Shown: positions 1 to 5,078 of the stretch, one piece after another
Numbering within the stretch: position 1 is the stretch's first letter
Layout of the letters: each line of letters opens with the position of its first letter
NCBI GenBank assembly: GCA_031262895.1
Contig: JAISGW010000210.1
Coordinates: 1-5,078, forward strand
Direction of reading: 5' to 3'
Origin: Tannerella sp.
Lineage (GTDB): Bacteria > Bacteroidota > Bacteroidia > Bacteroidales > Tannerellaceae
Length of the DNA: 5,078 nt
Translations under genes and position numbers: made by a program
The notes under the pieces: model-generated
Database searches by the model: none
What the model was told of the DNA's origin: nothing
The model's input: only the letters and a program-made list of their open reading frames with translations

Positions 1-1
1 C

Positions 2-136
2 TGTCCGCAAGCCTACGCCCGAGCCAAAGCAAACCGGCTACGCCCTTATCGCAGCGACTACCTTTTCCATACCGTGCTCGACCTATGCGGCATCCGCTCG
101 CCTTACCTGCAAACTTCGCTCAGTCTGATCCGATAA
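2..136 (+). CDS. C-terminal fragment of a probable sulfatase-fold phosphoethanolamine transferase
   Basis: Only the last 44 codons and the TAA stop are in the window; the reading frame is already open at base 2. The visible tail contains YRSDYLFHTVLDLCGI followed by SPYLQTSLSL. This resembles the end of inner-membrane alkaline-phosphatase-superfamily transferases (EptA-like, PF00884), where a 'S/T-D-x-L-x-H-x-L-L-x-L-x-G-I' helix precedes a short 'Y-D-x-x-x-S-L' ending. Such enzymes move phosphoethanolamine from phosphatidylethanolamine onto lipid A or other glycans in the periplasm. That role would fit the Kdo-pathway gene downstream, but the catalytic Thr and metal ligands lie outside the window, so the substrate cannot be judged. 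A sulfatase or another hydrolase of the same fold is possible. The stop codon lies inside the first half-unit of the 42-bp repeat array. Confidence 0.55.
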   Translation, partial: CPQAYARAKANRLRPYRSDYLFHTVLDLCGIRSPYLQTSLSLIR

Positions 137-357
137 TGTGGCATAATGACCCCGTTTAGGAACTTTTCATCTTGGAAATGTGGATTTTCATCCTTGTTTA
201 GGAACTTTTCGCATTCTAAATATGGATTCCTGACCTTATTTAGGAACTTTTCGTCTTTGAAATGTGGATTTATAGCATTGTTTAGGAACTTTTTCTCTTC
301 TAAATGTGGATTTATAGCCCTTGTTTTCCACATTCTAAATTGACAATGTGGATTTTT
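134..357. repeat. 42-bp tandem repeat array with two conserved blocks per unit
   Basis: Four full units start at 155, 197, 239 and 281, each exactly 42 bp. Every unit has block A (TTTAGGAACTTTTC), about 7 variable bases, block B (AAATGTGGATTTA) and about 8 variable bases. A half unit with only block B precedes them (134-154). A degenerate unit follows (from 323), in which block B is kept but block A is replaced by an inverted copy of the B core. The B core (AATGTGG, once AATATGG) therefore occurs at 135, 177, 219, 261, 303 and 345, always 42 bp apart. The stretch is clearly more AT-rich than the genes around it. Because 42 is a multiple of three, both strands stay open as 14-residue repeats: LFRNFSS..KCGF.. 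on + (146-343) and NPHF.DEKFLN.. on - (333-103). I do not annotate either as a gene. I see no transposase, no CRISPR-like spacing and no tRNA. Confidence 0.9.
327..357 (+). terminator. Weak hairpin plus T-run at the end of the repeat array
   Basis: TCCACATT (327-334) and AATGTGGA (345-352) form an 8-bp perfect inverted repeat around a 10-base loop, followed directly by TTTTT (353-357). This has the form of a Rho-independent terminator on the + strand and would separate the upstream gene from kdsD. The stem has only three GC pairs, so it should be weak. It could equally be a palindromic binding site made from two opposed B cores of the array. Confidence 0.35.
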
Positions 358-402
358 ACGCTCATTAAAGTAAGGGCCAAGCCGTGAACCGAAATTTCTG
401 AC

Positions 403-410
403 TAAGTTTG
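403..410 (+). promoter_or_regulatory. Bacteroidales -7 promoter box for kdsD
   Basis: TAAGTTTG fits the Bacteroidales -7 consensus TAnnTTTG. It lies 26 bases before the ATG of kdsD and would give a leader of about 20 bases. No clear TTG or TTTG -33 box is visible at the expected distance, so the call rests on the -7 box and its position. The 344-435 interval holds no other feature beyond the last repeat unit. Confidence 0.55.
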
Positions 411-435
411 CCCCGCATTAAGACAAACATAGCCC

Positions 436-1056
436 ATGTTGAGAGAGGAAATTGAAGCGATATTGGAACAAGAGTCGGAAGCGGTGAAACATATTCCCGT
501 AAGCGGAGCCTACGAAAAGGCCGTCAACTTAATCGTAGAACAGATACATGAACGTGGCGGCACGCTTATTACCAGCGGCATGGGCAAAGCCGGTCAGATT
601 GCCATGAACATGGCCACGACTTTCAGTTCCACCGGCACACCCGCTTTTTTCCTGCATCCCAGTGAAGCACAGCACGGCGACTTGGGCATCGTGCGCCCCA
701 ACGACCTGATGCTGCTGGTATCCAATTCAGGACGGACACGCGAGCTGGTCGAACTGGTCGGCCTCACGCGTCGGCTGGCTCCCGAGATGCAGTTCATCGT
801 CATCACCGGCAATCCCGACAGTGAATTGGCCCTGGCGGCCACGGTCTGCCTGTTTACCGGCGCTCCCAAGGAGGTTTGCCCCTTGGGATTGACGCCGACT
901 ACTTCGACCACGGTCATGACCGTGATAGGCGACATCCTGGTTGTCGGCGCCATGAAACACATCCATTTTACAGCAAAAGATTATGCCCGCCGCCACCACG
1001 GGGGCTACTTGGGTTCCAAGAGCCGTGAGCAAAGCGGGGAAAACCATCCATCATGA
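436..1056 (+). CDS. kdsD: Arabinose-5-phosphate isomerase, single SIS domain, no CBS domains
   Basis: Predicted to interconvert D-ribulose 5-phosphate and D-arabinose 5-phosphate in the cytoplasm, the entry to Kdo synthesis for lipopolysaccharide or capsule. The 206-residue protein is essentially one SIS sugar-isomerase domain. KdsD/KpsF signatures are in order: SGMGKAG (47-53, Lys51), STGTPAFFLHPSEAQHGDLG (65-84, His80), SNSGRT with ELVE (96-106), LGLTPTTSTT (150-159), GD (165-166), and FTAKDYARRHHGGYLG (178-193). The last motif corresponds to the family's FTxxDFxxxHPGGxLG. E. coli KdsD has about 328 residues with a C-terminal CBS pair. Here the protein stops after the SIS domain; single-domain forms are known in Bacteroides. 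ATG 436 is the first possible start, as an in-frame TAG lies at 430-432. The stop overlaps the start of the kinase gene (ATGA). A 6-phospho-3-hexuloisomerase is less likely given the KdsD motifs. Confidence 0.88.
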   Translation: MLREEIEAILEQESEAVKHIPVSGAYEKAVNLIVEQIHERGGTLITSGMGKAGQIAMNMATTFSSTGTPAFFLHPSEAQHGDLGIVRPNDLMLLVSNSGRTRELVELVGLTRRLAPEMQFIVITGNPDSELALAATVCLFTGAPKEVCPLGLTPTTSTTVMTVIGDILVVGAMKHIHFTAKDYARRHHGGYLGSKSREQSGENHPS

Positions 1057-1979
1057 GAAAAATTATCGGCATAGGGGAAACCATCCTTGACATCCTTTTC
1101 AGAAACGGCCAGCCGCAGGCCGCTGTTGCGGGCGGCTCCGTGTTCAACGGCTTCGTCAGCCTCGGGCGCTTAGGCCTGCCACTGGCCTTCATCAGCGAAT
1201 TGGGCAACGACAAAGTAGGGGGCATGATTCGCGCCTTCATGGAAGAGAACCATATCCCTACCGACTATGTGGACTGTTTCCCCGACGGCAAAAGCCCCAT
1301 CTCGCTCGCTTTCATGGACGACGAGGGCAATGCGGCGTACCAGTTTTATAAGGATTATCCCAGCCAACGCCTGGAAATGCCCTTCCCGCGGATAGAAGCC
1401 GACGACATCCTGATTTATGGCTCCTACTATGCGCTCAACCCCGCCTTGCGCGAACGCACCGTCGAACTGCTCGACTATGCCAAAGAGCGGAAAGCCATCC
1501 TTTACTATGACCCCAACTTCCGCGACGCCCATCTGCCGGAAGTGCTTAAAATACGGCCCGCTTTTCTGGAAAACCTCGAATATGCCGACATCGTGCGAGG
1601 TTCCGAAGAAGATTTCTTTAATCTTTTCCAGAGCCGCGACGCCGAGGCCATCTATAAAAACGAGATACAATTCTATTGCCCCCGGCTCCTCATTACAAAG
1701 GGGGCGGGCGGCGTGGAACTCTTCACCGAGCACCGGCATGAGCATTTCGACGCCCGTGCCATCAAGCCGGTCAGCACCATCGGTGCCGGCGACAATTTTA
1801 ATGCCGGCCTCCTGTATGGGCTGTTGAAATACGAAGTGACCGGCGAAGAATTGCCCGTGCTCCCTTTAGAAACCTGGGAGAAAATCGTCAACTGCGGCAT
1901 AGATTTGGCGACAGAGGCCTGCCGGAGCGAAGGCAATTATATCTCCAAAGACTTCGCCGCCGCTTATCGCAGCAAATGA
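1053..1979 (+). CDS. PfkB/ribokinase-family sugar kinase, fructokinase-like, substrate unknown
   Basis: Predicted to transfer the ATP gamma-phosphate to a sugar or sugar phosphate in the cytoplasm. At 308 residues it has normal PfkB length. Visible elements: an N-terminal GIGETILDIL strand (6-15), the glycine-rich sugar-binding motif GGSVFNGFVSLGRLG (27-41, Asn32), DPNFR (153-157), GSEEDFFNLF (183-192), TKGAGG (215-220), and the anion-hole/catalytic motif GAGDNFNAG (244-252) with Asp247 as the expected base. Both PfkB signatures appear intact, so it should be active. Its ATG sits in the ATGA overlap with the kdsD stop, indicating translational coupling. That suggests, as inference only, a role in supplying or handling a sugar phosphate near the Kdo pathway. 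HldE-type heptose kinase is not supported: there is no cytidylyltransferase domain. Fructokinase is the nearest general label. Confidence 0.85.
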   Translation: MRKIIGIGETILDILFRNGQPQAAVAGGSVFNGFVSLGRLGLPLAFISELGNDKVGGMIRAFMEENHIPTDYVDCFPDGKSPISLAFMDDEGNAAYQFYKDYPSQRLEMPFPRIEADDILIYGSYYALNPALRERTVELLDYAKERKAILYYDPNFRDAHLPEVLKIRPAFLENLEYADIVRGSEEDFFNLFQSRDAEAIYKNEIQFYCPRLLITKGAGGVELFTEHRHEHFDARAIKPVSTIGAGDNFNAGLLYGLLKYEVTGEELPVLPLETWEKIVNCGIDLATEACRSEGNYISKDFAAAYRSK

Positions 1980-2006
1980 ATTCTTTCCCTCCTCCAAACC
2001 AAAGCA

Positions 2007-3071
2007 ATGCGTTACTGTAAATTTTCTCTCCTATTCCCCTTGCTTGCCGTCCTGACGGCTTGCTCCTCCGGGCCGGTGGAAATTAACACCTTCTGCCAAC
2101 GCGACGCCGTAGGTAATTACCTCGTCAAATGGGAAACCCGGCCGGAAATCAAAGGCCAGGTGCAGTTCTTCGTGTCCGACTTTCCCGATATGCGCAGGGA
2201 AGTCCCCGCAGGCCATTCGGACATACAAAACGGTGTCTTCACTTACATCACTTCCGACAATATCTCCCGTAAATATTTCCGTCTTGTGTTCAACGGACTG
2301 TACAGCCGGATGGTGGCCGCTCGCAGCGTACAGATGGACAGCATCCCCAACTTCCGCGACCTGGGCGGCTATCTGACCACCGACGGGGAAAGCACCTGCT
2401 GGGGAAAGATTTTCCGTTCGGGCGACATCAGCAACATGGGCGACATCGATCTGCAACGCCTTTCCAAACTCGGCATACGGACCATCATCGACCTGCGTTC
2501 GGTAGCCGAAGCCGATTCTCTACCCATCACTTATCCTTTGGCAAACATTGTCCACATTCCCGTGGATGAAGGAATGGAAGACCTTATCGGCCAAATTGAA
2601 GCGGGACAGATGTTCAAGGGCGACGTCTCTGTTTTCATGCAGGACGCTTATCTCCGTTTCACCGGCGACACGCTCGCCTGGGCGAAAGTCTTGCATATCC
2701 TTACCAAGGCAGACAGTTATCCCGTGCTCCTCACCGATGTCGAAGGGAAAGACTGCGTCGGCTTTCTGAGCGCCCTGCTGCTGCTTGCCTGTCGGGTGCC
2801 TGAAGCCAAAGTGCTGCGCGATTACATGGACACGAACAACCACATCAATATTGCCCGCTACAGGCCGATGGCCGAGACCTTGGACTCCAATGCCCAGGAG
2901 GCGCTCACTTCCGCGATCTCCGTCAACGAACTTTTCCTTTCGCAGGCTATCTCAAAAATCATGAAAGATTACGGCGGCATAAACGCCTATTTACAGAAGG
3001 AAGGCAAATTGTCTGGGAAACAGGAGCGGAAATTGAGGAGACTACTGCTTACCCCCTTGGATAACAAATAA
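2007..3071 (+). CDS. Lipoprotein of the Y_phosphatase3 family with degenerate active site (probable pseudophosphatase)
   Basis: 354 residues. A type II signal peptide (1-18) ends in lipobox LTAC, so Cys19 should be lipidated. Residues about 25-105 look like a small beta-rich, Ig-like domain. The Y_phosphatase3 domain (compare PF13350) follows: NFRDLGGYLTTDG (115-127), KIFRSGDIS (134-142), LGIRTIIDLRS (155-165), and a C-terminal DYMDTNN / DYGGINAYL / RKLRRLLL region (272-348). The P-loop expected as HCxxGKDRxG reads TDVEGKDCVG (243-252): His becomes Thr243, catalytic Cys becomes Asp244, and the phosphate-binding Arg becomes Cys250, while GKD and the last Gly remain. The classical Cys-phosphatase reaction should therefore be impossible. 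The frame is intact throughout, with no stop or frameshift, so the protein is probably still made and may bind a phosphorylated ligand or partner. It lies 27 bp after the kinase gene with no terminator between, so it is likely co-transcribed. Confidence 0.8.
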   Translation: MRYCKFSLLFPLLAVLTACSSGPVEINTFCQRDAVGNYLVKWETRPEIKGQVQFFVSDFPDMRREVPAGHSDIQNGVFTYITSDNISRKYFRLVFNGLYSRMVAARSVQMDSIPNFRDLGGYLTTDGESTCWGKIFRSGDISNMGDIDLQRLSKLGIRTIIDLRSVAEADSLPITYPLANIVHIPVDEGMEDLIGQIEAGQMFKGDVSVFMQDAYLRFTGDTLAWAKVLHILTKADSYPVLLTDVEGKDCVGFLSALLLLACRVPEAKVLRDYMDTNNHINIARYRPMAETLDSNAQEALTSAISVNELFLSQAISKIMKDYGGINAYLQKEGKLSGKQERKLRRLLLTPLDNK

Positions 3072-3085
3072 TATTCCTACCTTTG
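3057..3085 (+). promoter_or_regulatory. Bacteroidales promoter of the DEAD-box helicase gene
   Basis: TACCTTTG (3078-3085) matches the -7 consensus TAnnTTTG, and TTG (3057-3059) lies 18 bases upstream as a -33 box. Transcription would start near 3090, about 20 bases before the TTG start codon. The stop codon of the upstream lipoprotein gene (3069-3071) lies between the two boxes. No hairpin terminator is seen before it, so read-through from the upstream operon is possible as well. Confidence 0.7.
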
Positions 3086-3112
3086 CGCCCCTATATTTAT
3101 ACATAAACTACA

Positions 3113-4801
3113 TTGAAAAATTTTGAAGAATTAGGGGTTGCCGCACCCATTTTGAAGGCAATCCGCGAAATGGGCTTTGAAACGCCCATGCCCGTACAAG
3201 AGGAAGTGATTCCTTTCTTACTGGGCGACGATAACGACGTCATTGCTTTGGCGCAGACGGGCACGGGCAAGACCGCAGCTTACGGCCTGCCCATTTTGCA
3301 AAAGATAGACATCCCGGATGCCCGCCCCCAAGCGCTAATCCTCTGTCCTACCCGAGAACTTTGTCTGCAAATATCCGACGACCTGAACCAATACGCCAAA
3401 TACTTGGAACAATTAGTCGTGCTGCCCGTTTACGGCGGCTCTTCCATAGAAGTGCAAATCAAGGCGCTGCGCCGTGGCGTGCATGTCATCGTAGCCACTC
3501 CCGGGCGATTGATAGACCTGCTTAACCGTAAGGCCGCCCATCTGGATGCGGTGAAAAACGTCGTCCTTGACGAGGCCGATGAAATGCTCAATATGGGTTT
3601 CTCCGATAGCATCGACGCCGTTTTGGCCACCGTGCCGCCTGCCCGTAACATGCTCCTCTTCTCGGCAACCATGCCGCAGGAAATTGCCGCCATCACCAGC
3701 AAATACATGCACGAGCCGAAAGAAATCGTCATCGGCCACAAGAACGAAGGCAATGCCAATATCCGCCACGTATATTATATGGTGCGCGCGCAAGACAAAT
3801 ATCTTGCCCTAAAGCGTATCGCCGACTATTATCCCAATATATATGGCATCGTGTTCTGCCGTACCCGTCGCGAGACGCAGGAAATCGCCGACAAGCTCAT
3901 ACACGACGGCTACAATGCCGACTCCCTGCACGGCGACCTCTCGCAGGCCCAACGCGACGCCGTCATGCAGAAATTCCGCCTGAGGAATATCCAGCTCTTG
4001 GTTGCTACCGACGTGGCTGCCCGCGGCCTTGACGTGGACGACCTCACCCACGTCATCCATTACGGTTTGCCCGACGACGTGGAATCCTACACCCACCGTT
4101 CCGGACGTACCGCCCGGGCCGGTAAGACCGGCATTTCCATCGCCATCTGCCACGTAAAGGAGAAAAGTAAAATCCGCGCCATAGAGAAAATCGTCGGCAA
4201 AGAATTTGAACGGGGAGAAATACCCGACGGCAAGGCTATCTGCGAAAAGCAGATATTCAGCCTCGTCGACCGCATCGAAAAGGTGGACATCGACGAAGAA
4301 GAAATCGCCGGCCTGATGCCTTCCGTCATGCGCAAACTGGCTTGGCTCGACAAGGAAGACATTGTCAAACGCATGGTTTCTCTTGAGTTCAACCGCATGA
4401 TTGAATATTACAAGAAAGCCGGCGACATACGCACGCTCGAAGAAGAGGCGCCCAAACCGCGCAAAGAACGCCGCAAGGAGTTCCTCGACCGGGACCGCGA
4501 ATTCAAAAAGGAAAGAGGATTCCGCAAGGACAAGGGCGATTTTAAACGTAAAGACAAAGACAAAGGCGGCTTCAAAGCCAAAGACAAGGGAGCGTTCAAA
4601 CCCAAGGACAAATACAAAAAAGAGAAGGACGCCAAAAAGAAAGACTTCAAACGTAAAGATAAAGGCGACTTCAAGTCTACGGGATGGGTTCAACCGGCAC
4701 TACAGACAGGCGGTCATTTTTACGACCGTTTTCTCGGCAACGAAGCGCGCGACACGGAAAAGCCTTGGCGCCGCCCGCGTAAGGAATTTGCAAAACGATA
4801 G
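3113..4801 (+). CDS. DEAD-box ATP-dependent RNA helicase (DeaD/CsdA-like) with lysine-rich tail
   Basis: Unwinds RNA duplexes with ATP; relatives act in ribosome assembly, RNA decay and cold growth. All helicase motifs are present in the 562 residues: Phe4 plus GFETPMPVQ Q-motif (21-29), AQTGTGKT (47-54), PTREL (79-83), TPGR (129-132), DEAD (153-156), SAT (184-186), VFCRTR (247-252), ARGLDV (303-308) and HRSGRTAR (328-335). Start is TTG: TAA lies in frame at 3104-3106, and the next ATG (codon 20) would remove Phe4 and the helix before the Q-motif. After a helical linker to about 440, DeaD relatives often have a DbpA-type RNA-binding domain. Here residues 448-521 are low-complexity and basic, with repeated FKxKDKG-like units, followed by a short tail with WVQP and PWRRPRKEF. 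I see no DbpA domain. The tail probably binds RNA non-specifically. Confidence 0.93.
   Translation: MKNFEELGVAAPILKAIREMGFETPMPVQEEVIPFLLGDDNDVIALAQTGTGKTAAYGLPILQKIDIPDARPQALILCPTRELCLQISDDLNQYAKYLEQLVVLPVYGGSSIEVQIKALRRGVHVIVATPGRLIDLLNRKAAHLDAVKNVVLDEADEMLNMGFSDSIDAVLATVPPARNMLLFSATMPQEIAAITSKYMHEPKEIVIGHKNEGNANIRHVYYMVRAQDKYLALKRIADYYPNIYGIVFCRTRRETQEIADKLIHDGYNADSLHGDLSQAQRDAVMQKFRLRNIQLLVATDVAARGLDVDDLTHVIHYGLPDDVESYTHRSGRTARAGKTGISIAICHVKEKSKIRAIEKIVGKEFERGEIPDGKAICEKQIFSLVDRIEKVDIDEEEIAGLMPSVMRKLAWLDKEDIVKRMVSLEFNRMIEYYKKAGDIRTLEEEAPKPRKERRKEFLDRDREFKKERGFRKDKGDFKRKDKDKGGFKAKDKGAFKPKDKYKKEKDAKKKDFKRKDKGDFKSTGWVQPALQTGGHFYDRFLGNEARDTEKPWRRPRKEFAKR
4517..4675 (+). repeat. Imperfect repeats encoding the lysine-rich helicase tail
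   Basis: Inside the helicase gene, codons 469-521 encode repeated, imperfect copies of a Phe-Lys/Arg-x-Lys-Asp-Lys-Gly type unit (FRKDKGDFKRKDKDKG, FKAKDKGAFKPKDK, FKRKDKGDFKS). The DNA is A-rich and degenerate between copies. Synonymous differences (GAC/GAT, AAA/AAG) show that the copies are old or are kept by selection on the protein. Slippage here could change tail length between strains without breaking the frame. Confidence 0.6.
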
Positions 4802-4874
4802 GAATAAACTACAGGGCGAAACCTTCTTGAAACGAAGGGAGAAAGAAGGCCCTTGTTTATAAACTGTTCACAAA

Positions 4875-4908
4875 AAGCGGGACATCCTTTGTCCCGCTTC
4901 TCTTTTTT
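4875..4908 (+). terminator. Strong Rho-independent terminator after the helicase gene
   Basis: AAGCGGGACA (4875-4884) and TGTCCCGCTT (4890-4899) pair perfectly over 10 bp around a 5-base loop (TCCTT), and CTCTTTTTT (4900-4908) follows. This is a textbook intrinsic terminator, 73 bases after the helicase stop codon. Between the stop and the hairpin I see no gene. Confidence 0.88.
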
Positions 4909-4921
4909 GCCTCTACTTTTG
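4888..4921 (+). promoter_or_regulatory. Bacteroidales promoter overlapping the terminator, for the DUF3575-like gene
   Basis: TACTTTTG (4914-4921) matches TAnnTTTG, and TTTG (4888-4891) is a fair -33 box 22 bases upstream, slightly wider than usual. Transcription would start near 4926-4929, about 20 bases before the ATG. The proposed -33 box spans the loop and the first bases of the 3' arm of the preceding terminator hairpin. Confidence 0.6.
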
Positions 4922-4948
4922 TGAAAGTTAAAAACAAAAAAGGCTTCT

Positions 4949-5078
4949 ATGAACAAAATAGGCTTAGGTTTCCTGCTTTGCATTTTTGCAATCGCACCGG
5001 TAAACGCTCAACGCTTGGCTGTGAAAAGCAATTTGTTGTACGATTTGACGGGAACCTTGAATGTCGGCGGCGAATATG
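4949..5078 (+). CDS. 5' fragment of an exported DUF3575-like protein
   Basis: The gene runs off the window after 43 codons. Residues 1-20 form a type I signal peptide: Asn-Lys, then a hydrophobic core (IGLGFLLCIFAIA), ending VNA before Gln21. Gln at +1 is common in exported Bacteroidota proteins. The mature start, QRLAVKSNLLYDLTGTLNVGGEY, matches the pattern of the DUF3575 family ('Q-x-hydrophobic-A-[VL]-K-[ST]-N-L-L-Y-D ... N-[LV]-G-x-E'), which is found in Bacteroidota and is thought to form an outer-membrane beta-barrel. Its role is not known. It has its own promoter and lies after a strong terminator, so it is not part of the helicase transcript. Confidence 0.7.
   Translation, partial: MNKIGLGFLLCIFAIAPVNAQRLAVKSNLLYDLTGTLNVGGEY

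Noticed and set aside
155..322. CRISPR array
   Set aside because: The unit is one continuous 42-bp tandem repeat with only 7-8 variable bases between conserved blocks. There are no spacers of about 30 bases and no cas genes.
103..333. Minus-strand 76-codon frame as a real gene
   Set aside because: It follows directly from the 42-bp period, the opposite strand is open as well, no promoter is visible, and it runs into the 3' end of the upstream gene.
2720..2770. Frameshift or sequencing error as the cause of the missing HC...R motif in the phosphatase-like protein
   Set aside because: The alternative + frames here do not contain HCxxGKDR. The protein frame is continuous and family-like on both sides, so substitutions explain the change better.
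3809..4693. Minus-strand 294-codon open frame inside the helicase gene
   Set aside because: It is the complement of a gene with all helicase motifs intact. Its Phe/Val-rich translation, which mirrors the Lys-rich codons, has no recognisable domain.
4813..4853. Second hairpin after the helicase stop (AGGGC with GCCCT outside, CTTCTT with AAGAAG inside)
   Set aside because: The two short stems need an asymmetric 5-base bulge and a 14-base loop, and no T-run follows. The much stronger hairpin at 4875-4899 explains termination.

Overview
The window reads as chromosomal DNA from a member of the Bacteroidales (Bacteroidota), probably a gut genus with GC near 50% in its genes. Three things point there: TAnnTTTG-type -7 promoter boxes in front of three genes, no Shine-Dalgarno sequences in front of the starts, and typical gene families (a single-domain KdsD, a Y_phosphatase3 lipoprotein, a DUF3575-like exported protein with Gln right after the signal peptide). 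All complete genes lie on the + strand.

Layout: (1) 2-136 is the 3' end of a probable sulfatase-fold phosphoethanolamine transferase. (2) 134-357 is an AT-rich, gene-free tandem array with an exact 42-bp period. It begins on the stop codon of the first gene and ends in a small hairpin plus T-run. (3) A promoter at about 403-410 precedes a tight run of three genes. These are arabinose-5-phosphate isomerase (kdsD, 436-1056), a PfkB-family sugar kinase (1053-1979, ATGA overlap) and a phosphatase-like lipoprotein (2007-3071, 27 bp further on). (4) The lipoprotein's stop codon lies inside the promoter of a DEAD-box RNA helicase (3113-4801, TTG start, lysine-rich tail). (5) A strong hairpin terminator (4875-4908) ends the helicase transcript. 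The promoter of the last gene, a 5' fragment of an exported DUF3575-like protein (4949 to window end), overlaps that terminator.

Together, the first part looks like an envelope neighbourhood. A probable lipid A-modifying enzyme precedes the gene for the first committed step towards Kdo, the inner-core sugar of lipopolysaccharide. A kinase of unknown substrate is translationally coupled to that gene, and a surface or periplasmic lipoprotein follows. The helicase is a separate RNA-metabolism gene.

The two most notable observations are the lipoprotein and the 42-bp array. The lipoprotein keeps the Y_phosphatase3 framework but has Asp where the catalytic Cys should be and Cys where the P-loop Arg should be, so it looks like a pseudophosphatase. 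The array carries a core related to AATGTGG six times at exactly 42-bp steps (about four helical turns). It is not explained by any gene here.
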